Positions 32,036-38,842 of a stretch of DNA of 38,842 nt are shown one piece after another. The stretch is from an uncultured Clostridia bacterium (GTDB lineage: Bacteria > Bacillota > Clostridia > Christensenellales > Aristaeellaceae). The notes below the pieces were generated by a model. That model searched no databases, had not been told where the DNA came from, and saw nothing but the letters and a program-made list of their open reading frames with translations. The stretch spans positions 1 to 38,842 of the forward strand of contig CAKTUS010000016.1 in NCBI GenBank assembly GCA_934621485.1, in the 5' to 3' direction. Each line of letters begins with the position of its first letter. Within the stretch, counting starts at the first letter, position 1. A program made the position numbers and the translations under genes.

Positions 32036-32386
32036 TTACACGCGCTTGGCTTCCTTGATCTTGGCAGCCTTGCCCTGCAAAGAGCGCAGGTAGTACAGCT
32101 TGGCGCGGCGAACCTTACCGCGGCGGATCACTTCAATGTGGTCCACGCGGGGGCTGTGCAGCGGGAACGTGCGCTCAACGCCGATACCGTAAGACACGCG
32201 GCGAACGGTGAACGTTTCACGGATGCTGCCATTGCGCTTGGCAATCACGGTGCCTTCAAAAGCCTGAAGACGCTCGCGGCTGCCTTCCACAACCTTCACG
32301 AAAACGCGAACGGTGTCACCGATGCCAAACTTGGGCAGATCGGTGCGGAGCTGAGCCTTTTCGATGGAACGAATGATTTCACTCAT
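32036..32386 (-). CDS. rplS: ribosomal protein bL19
   Basis: The 116-residue protein is a standard bL19: LPKFGIGDTVRVFVKVVEGS, RLQAFEGTVIAKRNGSIRET, FTVRRVSYGIGVERTFPLHS, PRVDHIEVIRRGKVRRAKLY and YLRSLQGKAAKIKEA are all family hallmarks. It lies at the subunit interface of the 50S subunit near the 16S rRNA. GGAGG eight bases ahead of the ATG at 32386 fixes the start. It has its own promoter (32470-32499) and terminator (31992-32020), and is therefore transcribed singly here rather than with rimM/trmD as in many bacteria; those neighbours are not in the window. Confidence 0.98.
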   Translation of the reverse strand: MSEIIRSIEKAQLRTDLPKFGIGDTVRVFVKVVEGSRERLQAFEGTVIAKRNGSIRETFTVRRVSYGIGVERTFPLHSPRVDHIEVIRRGKVRRAKLYYLRSLQGKAAKIKEAKRV

Positions 32387-32469
32387 TTCATTGGCCTCCT
32401 TCCTTCGTAGACGTTCGTACCCACGGAGAAATGCCGGGATAGAGGACCGTCCGTTATGTCACAAGGAAT

Positions 32470-32499
32470 ATTATAGCATACTTAGCGCTGGAAAATCAA
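32470..32499 (-). promoter_or_regulatory. sigma-A promoter of rplS
   Basis: TTGATT (32499-32494), 18-base spacer, and TATAAT (32475-32470) with an upstream TG forming an extended -10 (TGCTATAAT). The predicted start is near 32463, leaving about 77 bases of leader. Confidence 0.8.
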
Positions 32500-32536
32500 T
32501 TCTTTTTTCGTGTTTTTTCAAGCATTGAAGCCTTTT

Positions 32537-33523
32537 TTACCATGCGCGGGCCAGCGTAACCTCCCGAAAATAGTGCATCACTATCTCCTCAGCGCTTTTG
32601 CCCTCCTGCGCCATGCCGTAAGCCCCCCATTGGCTCATACCCACGCCATGGCCATACCCCTTTCCCGCCATTAGGATGCCGTCGGCATCCGTTTTCAGGC
32701 TGGTAAGCAGGGTGCTTCGCATTTTGGTGCTGCCCAGGGCCAGACGCAGCTCGGCCGCCTGTACCGGGTGTTCTCCCACCCGAATGGAAACGGCCCGCCC
32801 GCTATCGCCTCGCTGATCCACGGTTATCCGGGTTGCCGCAGAAACCGGCGTTTCCACTCCCTGCCTGGCGCAGGCAGCCTGGAACTCCTCAAAGGAAAAG
32901 CGGGCCTGCCATGCCTGCGCATCTGTAAGCGCCTGAGCGTCCTGAGCCGTTTCCGGCTCATTGCCCTGCGCTACGGTGGTATACGGCGGCTCCTCCTTCT
33001 CCCAGCCCAGGCCGGCCCTGGCCAGCTCCGTCATGCCTCCGCTGTGGGCATGAAACCAGGCGTATGGAAGCTGATCGTGACTGTAAAGCACCATTCCCTC
33101 GGTTTCTGCTACCGCCCGCCGGATGCGGTCGTTTATGCCGGTTGCATCATACGCCTGCGCTTCTTCGATATCCGTGGAAATATCCGCGCCTTCATAGCGG
33201 CTTTCCTTTTCCTGCACAAATTTCAGCACAAAGGTGCGGGCCAGGATGGCCTGCGCTTTCAACGCCTCCAAAGGCCAGTCGTTCTTCATTTCTCCTGCCA
33301 GCACGCCCTGCACATAGGTTTCCGCATCCATGCGTTCCACTTTTTCGTCCGAAACCACATATACCTTCAATACCGGCACGCCCTGCTCGTTGGTTTCCAG
33401 CTTTTCCAACTGAGCCTTTTGCTGAGTCTGCCGGGGCTGAATGGATTCGGACTCGTTGGCGCCAGCTGCGCAGGACGTCAATAGCGCCGCCGTCAGGCAA
33501 AGAAGCAGCATTTTTCGCATCAT
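32537..33523 (-). CDS. SpoIID/LytB-domain lipoprotein
   Basis: The 328-residue protein has a lipoprotein signal (MLLLCLTAALLTSC, with the lipidated Cys at 18), then a polar linker and a SpoIID domain: VQGVLAGEMKNDWPLEALKA with the catalytic-site Glu at 78, AQAILARTFVLKFVQE, HAHSGGMTELARAGLGW and, near the end, GKGYGHGVGMSQWGAYGMA. SpoIID is a lytic transglycosylase that cuts denuded glycan strands during engulfment; homologues outside sporulation also act in wall turnover. The context does not show other spoIID-operon genes. Start: ATG 33523 has GGAGG five bases upstream, ATG 33520 is eight bases away; either could be used. The ribosome site itself lies in a hairpin stem (see 33529-33562). 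Confidence 0.88.
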   Translation of the reverse strand: MMRKMLLLCLTAALLTSCAAGANESESIQPRQTQQKAQLEKLETNEQGVPVLKVYVVSDEKVERMDAETYVQGVLAGEMKNDWPLEALKAQAILARTFVLKFVQEKESRYEGADISTDIEEAQAYDATGINDRIRRAVAETEGMVLYSHDQLPYAWFHAHSGGMTELARAGLGWEKEEPPYTTVAQGNEPETAQDAQALTDAQAWQARFSFEEFQAACARQGVETPVSAATRITVDQRGDSGRAVSIRVGEHPVQAAELRLALGSTKMRSTLLTSLKTDADGILMAGKGYGHGVGMSQWGAYGMAQEGKSAEEIVMHYFREVTLARAW

Positions 33524-33528
33524 CAAAA

Positions 33529-33562
33529 CCTCCCTCGCGGACTAGGATACCCGCAAGGGAGG
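33529..33562 (-). promoter_or_regulatory. hairpin overlapping the SpoIID-gene ribosome binding site
   Basis: CCTCCCTTGCGG (minus strand) pairs with CCGCGAGGGAGG at 11 of 12 positions around a ten-base loop. The downstream arm contains the GGGAGG ribosome site of the SpoIID-like gene and is followed by TTTTG. It can serve as terminator of the preceding DUF3267 gene, as a translation-blocking structure, or both. Confidence 0.6.
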
Positions 33563-33581
33563 CGCACAACGTCTTGGAAAT

Positions 33582-34181
33582 TTATCCAACCTGCATTTTT
33601 CTGGAATAAACCGTCATGGCTACGCCCTGATCCTGTACCAGCACATCATCAGACATACGCCAAATGCGCCAGGCTACATACACGTCTCCGGCGCTGCCGC
33701 TCAGGTTCATCACCTGCACCAGCCATACCGGCCAAAACCAAACCACAGGCAGGCTTTGGCACAGAGCGGCCAGCCCAACGCCCCACACCGCCAGCGGCGC
33801 AAGCGCAATGCACAGGTAAGCGTTTTTGGCAAAATAGGCTTCGCTGCCCGCGTAGGCGTACATCAGCGTAAAACCGAAGCGGGGTCTTTGACGGCTGAAA
33901 AGCCACATCAGCAGCCCATGCACCGCCTCATGCCCCACCAGGTAAAGCGCCATTCCCAGCAGGCCGATTCCAAACCGCCCGCCGGCAGCCGCCAAACCTT
34001 CTTGAGGAAAGGCCGGCATCAGCCACAGGCCCAGTCCAAGCGCGGCGGCTGCCAACGCCAGCGAAAGCCAGGTTGTCTTTTTCAAATCCTTTGCGTTCCG
34101 AACCAGGTCGATGCGCTTCAGCAGCCGATAGTTCTGGGGCAACGCCTTTTCCGCTCGCCAGGCGCTTACGGGCGAATCCAT
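33582..34181 (-). CDS. DUF3267 family membrane zincin-like protein
   Basis: A 199-residue membrane protein with about four to five helices. It has VGHEAVHGLLMW (H84, E85, H88), the HExxH zinc signature placed at the end of a helix as in DUF3267 and M50-type peptidases, and a later NLSGSAGDVYVAW segment, where the aspartate could be the third ligand. The family is thought to contain integral membrane zinc proteases, but activity is mostly unproven. The start ATG at 34181 overlaps the end of the M16 peptidase gene by 16 bases in the same direction, so the two are in one transcript. Its 3' end lies before the hairpin at 33529-33562. Substrate unknown. Confidence 0.85.
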   Translation of the reverse strand: MDSPVSAWRAEKALPQNYRLLKRIDLVRNAKDLKKTTWLSLALAAAALGLGLWLMPAFPQEGLAAAGGRFGIGLLGMALYLVGHEAVHGLLMWLFSRQRPRFGFTLMYAYAGSEAYFAKNAYLCIALAPLAVWGVGLAALCQSLPVVWFWPVWLVQVMNLSGSAGDVYVAWRIWRMSDDVLVQDQGVAMTVYSRKMQVG

Positions 34182-35413
34182 TCCAAATACCGCTTTGCAT
34201 CCCGGCCCACCACGGCGGCGCTGGGGGTGGCGGACAGGATTTGCCTTGCCAATTCCATGGCGTTTTCCATGGTAACGGCTTCAATCTTGGCCAGGGTTTC
34301 CTCCGGTGAGCGCAGGCGATTAAACAAAAGCAGGCTTCTTCCCAGGCTTTGCATGCGTCCGCTGGAGCTTTCCAGCCCCAGCAAAAAGCCGCCCCGCAGC
34401 TGCGCCTTGGCACTGCGAAACTCCTTCTCCGTCATGCCCTGCTTCAAGAATAACGCAATTTGCTCCTGCATTTCCTCTATAACCACCCGGCCGTTCTCCG
34501 GCGTAGTGCCCGCATACAGGTTAAAGGAGCCTACGCCTTGATAGCTGCTGGCGTAGCTATATACCGTATAGGCCATGCCCAGTTCTTCGCGGATGCGCTG
34601 GAACAGCCGGCTGGACATGCCTCCGCCCAGAGCGTTGCTAAACACGCTGAGGGGGTACTGTGCGTCGTTATCGCTTTCCACACCGGGAAAGCCTACACAG
34701 ATATGCAGCTGCTCGGTGTCCTTTTCCCGAAAGCCGCGGCCGCTGATGAAGCGTTGGACTTCAAAGGGCGCTCCCTCGGCCTTTTGATTAGGAAAATGGT
34801 CAAAGTACTGGTTCACCATAGCCAGAAACGCTTCCCAGTCGTAATGGCCGGCAATGGCCAGCACCATGTTTTCCGGCACATAATGCCGGGACCAATAGCA
34901 TACCAGATCCTGCCGGGTATACTGACGAATCTGGCTGCCCGGTCCCAGGATGGGGTAGCGCAGCGAACCGGAATACTGCACATCCGCCAACAGTTCATGC
35001 ACCAGGTCATCCGGCGTATCCTCCACCATGGCAATTTCTTCCAGCACCACGCCCCGTTCTTTGTTCAGTTCCTTTTCGTCAAAAGTAGGCCGAAGCGACA
35101 AATCCGCCAGAATGTCCACCGCCAGGCGCAGTTCATCGTCCGTCACCTTGGCATAATAGCAGGTACATTCCTTGCTGGTAAATGCGTTCAACTGGCCGCC
35201 CACCATGTCCATTTCTTCGGCAATGTCGCGCGCGGAGCGGTTTTGCGTGCCCTTGAACACCATGTGTTCAATGAAGTGACTCAGCCCGTTTTCCTGAGGC
35301 GCTTCATTCATACTGCCAACTTTTACCCATACGCCTACCGTGCAGCTGCGCACATGATCAATGCGCTCGCCCACCACGCGCAGCCCGCTGGGCAAGGTTA
35401 TCTGGTCGAACAT
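34166..35413 (-). CDS. M16 family zinc metallopeptidase (YmxG-like)
   Basis: The 415-residue protein starts with LPSGLRVVGERIDHVRS and has the inverted zinc motif HFIEH at residues 46-50, followed by LNAFTSKECTCYY and the downstream glutamate region ERGVVLEEIAMVEDTPDDL near 120-138. This makes it a full M16B (processing-peptidase-like) subunit; the C-terminal half with GMSSRLFQRIREELGMAY is the typical second domain. The family processes peptides or proteins in a two-subunit clamshell. The position directly downstream of pnp follows the gene order of Bacillus (pnp then ymxG/mlpA) with the intervening ylxY missing. A hairpin (35440-35485) separates it from pnp. The DUF3267 gene is downstream, overlapping by 16 bases. 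Confidence 0.93.
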   Translation of the reverse strand: MFDQITLPSGLRVVGERIDHVRSCTVGVWVKVGSMNEAPQENGLSHFIEHMVFKGTQNRSARDIAEEMDMVGGQLNAFTSKECTCYYAKVTDDELRLAVDILADLSLRPTFDEKELNKERGVVLEEIAMVEDTPDDLVHELLADVQYSGSLRYPILGPGSQIRQYTRQDLVCYWSRHYVPENMVLAIAGHYDWEAFLAMVNQYFDHFPNQKAEGAPFEVQRFISGRGFREKDTEQLHICVGFPGVESDNDAQYPLSVFSNALGGGMSSRLFQRIREELGMAYTVYSYASSYQGVGSFNLYAGTTPENGRVVIEEMQEQIALFLKQGMTEKEFRSAKAQLRGGFLLGLESSSGRMQSLGRSLLLFNRLRSPEETLAKIEAVTMENAMELARQILSATPSAAVVGRDAKRYLEWIRP

Positions 35414-35439
35414 CGTTTTCCTTTCCGGCCATTATGGCC

Positions 35440-35485
35440 AAAAGCCGCCTCCTGCACAGCCTGGGCCATACATTCGGCGGCTTTT
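35440..35485 (-). terminator. hairpin between pnp and the M16 peptidase gene
   Basis: AAAAGCCGCC and GGCGGCTTTT form a ten-pair stem around a roughly 26-base loop, just after the pnp stop and before the M16 gene. Both strands have T/U-rich ends at the stem, so it can act in either direction. Partial readthrough into the M16 gene would be expected, since no separate promoter was recognised. Confidence 0.55.
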
Positions 35486-35497
35486 TCATGCCTGTTA

Positions 35498-37672
35498 TCA
35501 GGTGCGGTCGTTTCCACCGGCGGGACGGCCATCCCTGCGGGGAGGCCTGCGGCGCTCGCCGCCATTGCGGGAGGCTCCGTCGTTGGCGGGATAGGTGATG
35601 TCGTTGCGAATCAGGTTCACACGACCCTGAGAGTCAATTTCGTTGACCTTGACCTCCACCTCATCGCCAATATTCATGACATCCTCCACCTTTTCCACGC
35701 GGTGGTCGGCCATCTTGGAAATGTGCAGCATGCCGTCCTTGCCGGGCGTCAGCTCAATAAAGGCGCCAAAGTTCATGATGCGCACCACTTTGCCCAAATA
35801 TACGTCGCCCACTTCGATATCCTTGGCGATGCCCTCAATAATCTTGCGGGCCTTGTTGGCGGCCGCTTCGTCGGGGGTGGCGATGTACACGCGGCCATCG
35901 TCCTCGATGTCAATCTTCACACCGGTTTCGGCGATGATCTTGTTAATCATCTTTCCGCCCGGTCCAATGACCTCGCGAATCTTTTCGGGATTGATGGTAA
36001 AGCGGACAATCTTGGGCGCATATTTGCTCAGATGCTCGCGGGGCTGGCCCAGGGTATCCAGCATAATCTTCAGAATATGCAGACGGCCTGCCAGCGCCTG
36101 ATTCAGCGCGCGTTCCAGAATGGCCCGGTCGATACCGGCAATCTTGATATCCATCTGGATAGCGGTGATGCCCTTCACGGTACCCGCCACCTTAAAGTCC
36201 ATATCGCCCAGGAAGTCTTCCAGGCCCTGGATATCGGTCAGCACGGCCACATTGCCGCTCTCCGCATCCTTAATCAGGCCCATGGCCACGCCGGCCACAG
36301 GGCGCTTGATGGGCACGCCGGCATCCATCAGGGACAGGGTGCTGCCGCACACGGAAGCCATAGAGCTGGAGCCGTTGGAGGACAGGATTTCACTCACCAG
36401 GCGCAGTGCGTAGGGGAACTCGTCCTCGCCGGGAATGACCGGCTCCAGCGCCCGCTCTGCCAAAGCGCCGTGGCCGATTTCCCGGCGGCCGGGGCTCTTC
36501 ATGCGGCCCGCTTCGCCAGTGGCATAGGGAGGCATGTTGTAGTGGTGGATATAGCGTTTGCTGTCCTCGGTGCCCAGGCCGTCCAGAATCTGTACGTCGC
36601 TCATGGAGCCCAGGGTGGTCACAGTCAAAGCCTGGGTTTCACCACGGGTAAAGATGGCGCTGCCATGAGTGCGGGGCAGGATGCCCACTTCGCACCAAAT
36701 GGGACGCACATCGGTCAGGCCGCGGCCGTCAGGGCGGATGCCCTTCTCCAGAATCTTCTTGCGCATGATTTCCTTGTTCAGATAATACAGCGCGTCCGCC
36801 ACCTCGGACAGGCGACCCTCAAACTGCACGGCAAAGTGCTCCGCGCACTCGGCCTTCACCTGAGCCTCGCGTTCCTGGCGCTCATGCCGGTCGTAGGCTT
36901 CAAAGACCCACTGGCACTTGTCATAGGCATACTCGCGCACGGCAGCCTTTACATCGTCGCCGGTGGTCACCAGATCCACAACTGCCTTTTCCTTGCCAAT
37001 TTCCTTCTGAATGTTTTCAATAAAGGCAACCAGCTTTTTGATTTCCTCATGGCCAAACAGAATGGCCTTGAGCATCAGTTCTTCCGGCACTTCCTTAGCG
37101 CCCGCTTCCACCATCAGCACAGCGTCCCTGGTACCGCTGACGGTAAGGTGCAGGGTGCTCTTTTCACGCTGCTCGGCGTCGGGGCAAATGACCAATTCGC
37201 CATCCACGCAGCCCACCACCACGGTACCGGTGGGGCCGCCCCAAGGAATATCGCTCACGCTGAGGGCCGCAGAAGAACCCAGCATGGCGGGAATTTCAGG
37301 GGGAATGTCTTTATCCACGCTCAGGCAGGTAGCCACTACCTGCACATCGTTGCGCATGCCTTTGGGGAACAGTGGGCGCAGGGGGCGGTCAATCAGACGG
37401 CACGTCAAGGTCGCCTTTTCGGTAGGACGGCCCTCGCGCTTGATAAATCCGCCGGGGATCTTGCCCACGGAGTATTGTTTTTCTTCAAAATCCACGCTCA
37501 GGGGGAAGAAATCCACGCCTTCGCGGGCTTTTTCGCTCATGGTGGCGTTCACCATGACCACGGTATCGCCGTAGCGAACAAACGCAGAGCCGTTGGCCTG
37601 CTGCGCATACTTGCCAAACTCAATCGACAGCGGACGACCCGCCAGTTCCGTTGAAAACACTCTGTAATCCAT
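35498..37672 (-). CDS. pnp: polyribonucleotide nucleotidyltransferase (PNPase)
   Basis: The 724-residue protein is a complete PNPase. It has the first RNase PH domain (MDYRVFSTELAGRPLSIEFG start, GGFIKREGRPTEKATLTCRL), a linker helical domain, the second, catalytic RNase PH domain (GIRPDGRGLTDVRPIWCEVG, SAIFTRGETQALTVTTLGS, EILSSNGSSSMASVCGSTL), a KH domain (INPEKIREVIGPGGKMINKI, about residues 550-570) and an S1 domain (VGDVYLGKVVRIMNFGAFIE, about 620-640), ending in a short basic tail. It degrades RNA 3' to 5' by phosphorolysis and can add tails. GAGGAG six bases ahead of the ATG at 37672 fixes the start. It is downstream of rpsO, as in most bacteria, with a hairpin at 37692-37713 in the leader. 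Confidence 0.98.
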   Translation of the reverse strand: MDYRVFSTELAGRPLSIEFGKYAQQANGSAFVRYGDTVVMVNATMSEKAREGVDFFPLSVDFEEKQYSVGKIPGGFIKREGRPTEKATLTCRLIDRPLRPLFPKGMRNDVQVVATCLSVDKDIPPEIPAMLGSSAALSVSDIPWGGPTGTVVVGCVDGELVICPDAEQREKSTLHLTVSGTRDAVLMVEAGAKEVPEELMLKAILFGHEEIKKLVAFIENIQKEIGKEKAVVDLVTTGDDVKAAVREYAYDKCQWVFEAYDRHERQEREAQVKAECAEHFAVQFEGRLSEVADALYYLNKEIMRKKILEKGIRPDGRGLTDVRPIWCEVGILPRTHGSAIFTRGETQALTVTTLGSMSDVQILDGLGTEDSKRYIHHYNMPPYATGEAGRMKSPGRREIGHGALAERALEPVIPGEDEFPYALRLVSEILSSNGSSSMASVCGSTLSLMDAGVPIKRPVAGVAMGLIKDAESGNVAVLTDIQGLEDFLGDMDFKVAGTVKGITAIQMDIKIAGIDRAILERALNQALAGRLHILKIMLDTLGQPREHLSKYAPKIVRFTINPEKIREVIGPGGKMINKIIAETGVKIDIEDDGRVYIATPDEAAANKARKIIEGIAKDIEVGDVYLGKVVRIMNFGAFIELTPGKDGMLHISKMADHRVEKVEDVMNIGDEVEVKVNEIDSQGRVNLIRNDITYPANDGASRNGGERRRPPRRDGRPAGGNDRT

Positions 37673-37691
37673 TTCCTTCTCCTCTTCCTGC

Positions 37692-37713
37692 CGCCACGGC
37701 CCATGCCGCGGCG
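37692..37713 (-). promoter_or_regulatory. stem-loop in the pnp leader
   Basis: CGCCGCGGC pairs with GCCGUGGCG (one G-U) around a four-base loop, ending about 20 bases before the pnp ATG. In Escherichia coli a stem-loop in this position is cut by RNase III and used in PNPase autocontrol; a similar role here is only inference. Confidence 0.5.
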
Positions 37714-37785
37714 CATACCACACTTGCGCAGCCATTGACTGCGACACACGGTTTTTCCCAGAATTTACCCGCGTTTCCGCAAAAC

Positions 37786-37825
37786 AGCCGCGCCCCGGGG
37801 GATAATGCCCCGCCAAGGCGCGGCT
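37786..37825 (-). terminator. stem-loop between rpsO and pnp
   Basis: AGCCGCGCC and GGCGCGGCT form a nine-pair stem extended by further GC pairs, followed on the minus strand by GUUUUG. It lies ten bases after the rpsO stop. It is likely a partial terminator with readthrough into pnp, as is usual for rpsO–pnp. Confidence 0.6.
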
Positions 37826-37835
37826 GCGTGAAACC

Positions 37836-38090
37836 TTACTTGCGCAGGCCCAACTGAGCGATCAGGGTACGATAGCTTTCGATATCGGTTTTTTTCAGAT
37901 AATCCAGCAAACCGCGGCGCTTACCAACCATCAGCAGCAGGCCGCGACGGCTGTGGTGATCCTTTTTGTTAAGCTTCAGATGCTCGTTGAGGTGGTTGAT
38001 GCGTTCGGTGAGCAGAGCAATCTGCACTTCGGGAGAACCGGTGTCACCCTCGTGACGGGCATACGTTTTGATGATCTCGGACTTTTCCAT
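37836..38090 (-). CDS. rpsO: ribosomal protein uS15
   Basis: The 84-residue protein reads EKSEIIKTYARHEGDTGSPE, VQIALLTERINHLNEHLKLN, KKDHHSRRGLLLMVGKRRGL and LDYLKKTDIESYRTLIAQLG, the standard uS15 sequence. It binds 16S rRNA early in 30S assembly. At 84 residues it is a few residues shorter at the N-terminus than the usual 88-89, because the start is the ATG at 38090; GGAGG is ten bases upstream and no other start codon is available. It is the first gene of rpsO–pnp–M16 and has its own promoter and a leader of about 125 bases with GC-rich stems. Confidence 0.98.
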   Translation of the reverse strand: MEKSEIIKTYARHEGDTGSPEVQIALLTERINHLNEHLKLNKKDHHSRRGLLLMVGKRRGLLDYLKKTDIESYRTLIAQLGLRK

Positions 38091-38215
38091 GTTGATTTTG
38101 CCTCCTTGTATGATGGGGCGGCGGAGCCGCGCCTTGGTAATCGCCGCGCTCATAGCCTGCCGTTGGCGTTCAGCAAGCTGCGGGCACGGTTCATCCTTTT
38201 TTGTGCAAGCGCACA
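38091..38215 (-). promoter_or_regulatory. rpsO 5' leader (possible autoregulatory structure)
   Basis: Between the predicted start near 38215 and the ATG at 38090 there are about 125 bases rich in possible stems, including a GGCGCGGC/GCCGCC pairing near 38106-38134 close to the GGAGG site. In several bacteria uS15 represses its own mRNA through such leaders; no known uS15-leader class was matched by eye. Confidence 0.4.
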
Positions 38216-38221
38216 GTGCAT

Positions 38222-38250
38222 ATTGTACCACGGGCTGCGAGGTTTGTAAA
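38222..38250 (-). promoter_or_regulatory. sigma-A promoter of rpsO
   Basis: TTTACA (38250-38245), 17-base spacer, TACAAT (38227-38222), with a TG one base before the -10, giving an extended -10 (TGGTACAAT). Confidence 0.85.
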
Positions 38251-38842
38251 CGCCTTTTCTCAAGGTTTTTCCACAAAACATCAAAAGGGTGATTGTAACC
38301 ATGAGGATAGAACAGGGTGAACGGACGGCCTCATGAAAGCACCGCCCGCAACGCTCCAAAACGAAGGAACCTTCCAGCATCCGATGTTGGAAAATCTTGC
38401 CGGGTTATGAAGTCGCCCCAAATGGGAATTGCGCGGAAAGGGGCTTAAGACCGCTGCGTCAACTCTGTGCTGAACGCTATTTCTACATGAGTGTTTCTTT
38501 GCGAAGGCCCAACTGAGGAATACGGTCTGCCGGTCCGCGGACAGAAAGCGATAATAAGGAAAATCCTTGTTTTCGGGGGATTGCAGACAGGCTTCTACGG
38601 CCTGCTTACGCAGTAGAAATTTCCTTGAAACCATTGAAGCAGATCTGAATCCCGTTGCGTGGCATTGGCCGTCCTTTATTCCGACTTTGAGAAATGCATG
38701 GCTTGATATGGTCTTTTGCTTGCTGTTTCACTTTGAAATTTTTACGTAGTTATTCGTGGCAGGTCTGTTTTGTCACAAACTTTCGTACATTCCTTCATCT
38801 TAATTCATGTTTTTGTAATAGACCGTATTTTTGAGAGCATGC
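38251..38842. other. gene-free end of the window
   Basis: About 590 bases upstream of the rpsO promoter contain no supported gene. A minus-strand open frame (38281-38634) has no ribosome site and a composition unlike protein. The last ~120 bases are AT-rich and may belong to the control region of a gene beyond the window. A GGCTTCTACGGCC-type short stem is visible near 38588; otherwise I see nothing. Confidence 0.45.

Noticed and set aside
34460..37654. 1064-codon plus-strand open frame opposite pnp and the M16 gene
   Set aside because: It is antisense to two unmistakable genes; its translation is rich in H, Q, A and R and has no domain. Long antisense frames are common opposite GC-rich coding DNA.
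37673..37816. 48-codon N-terminal extension of PNPase
   Set aside because: PNPases begin close to the MDYRVFSTELAG segment, and the extension runs through a leader hairpin.
38281..38634. 117-codon minus-strand open frame at the window end
   Set aside because: No ribosome site, odd composition, and it overlaps the region just upstream of the rpsO promoter.
1..38842. CRISPR arrays, tRNA genes, transposases, phage genes
   Set aside because: No regularly spaced direct repeats, no tRNA-like TTCGA arms with acceptor stems and no transposase or integrase frames were seen.

Overview
The window is one bacterial chromosome segment, most likely from a Clostridia-type member of the Bacillota. The evidence is the gene order rpsO–pnp–M16 peptidase (as in Bacillus relatives), a SpoIID-type lipoprotein, a RecD2 helicase, a ComF protein, a LoaP-type NusG paralogue, strong GGAGG ribosome binding sites and near-consensus sigma-A promoters. 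Genus cannot be told from the sequence alone. The backbone (about 14–38 kb) is GC-rich; the first ~10 kb is visibly AT-rich.

Region 1 (1–16.35 kb, minus strand) is a surface or capsular polysaccharide cluster. It reads from a consensus promoter near 16.34 kb through a structured leader of about 225 nt, then a LoaP-like antiterminator, an initiating polyprenyl-phosphate sugar transferase, five further recognisable GT2/GT4 glycosyltransferases plus one more GT4, a hexapeptide acyltransferase, a membrane acyltransferase-3, a GT10 fucosyltransferase, an uncharacterised transferase-like protein, a Wzx-type flippase, an HtrL/YibB protein and a polysaccharide pyruvyl transferase cut by the window start. 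The promoter-proximal half has host-like composition. The distal half (about 1–10 kb) is AT-rich and looks like the exchangeable, structure-specific part. No Wzy polymerase is visible; it may lie beyond position 1.

Region 2 (16.36–21.4 kb, plus strand) diverges from the cluster. It has a promoter followed by two overlapping RimK-like ATP-grasp genes, then a second promoter and an apparent operon of a WecE/RffA-type sugar aminotransferase, a DUF308 membrane protein and a YghZ-type aldo-keto reductase.

Region 3 (21.4–29.6 kb) holds two GNAT acetyltransferases that overlap tail to tail, a long gene-poor stretch rich in palindromes and a dispersed short repeat, an unusual protein resembling a decayed thiamine-enzyme PYR domain with an amphipathic tail, a histidine phosphatase, the recD2–comF pair and a YetF-family (DUF421) membrane protein.

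Region 4 (29.6–38.8 kb, minus strand) is mostly housekeeping: a zinc-ribbon single-pass membrane protein, a small acidic protein, rplS with promoter and terminator, a SpoIID/LytB lipoprotein, a DUF3267 membrane zincin, an M16 peptidase, pnp and rpsO, with a final gene-free ~590 bases. No tRNA, rRNA, CRISPR array, transposase or prophage gene was seen.
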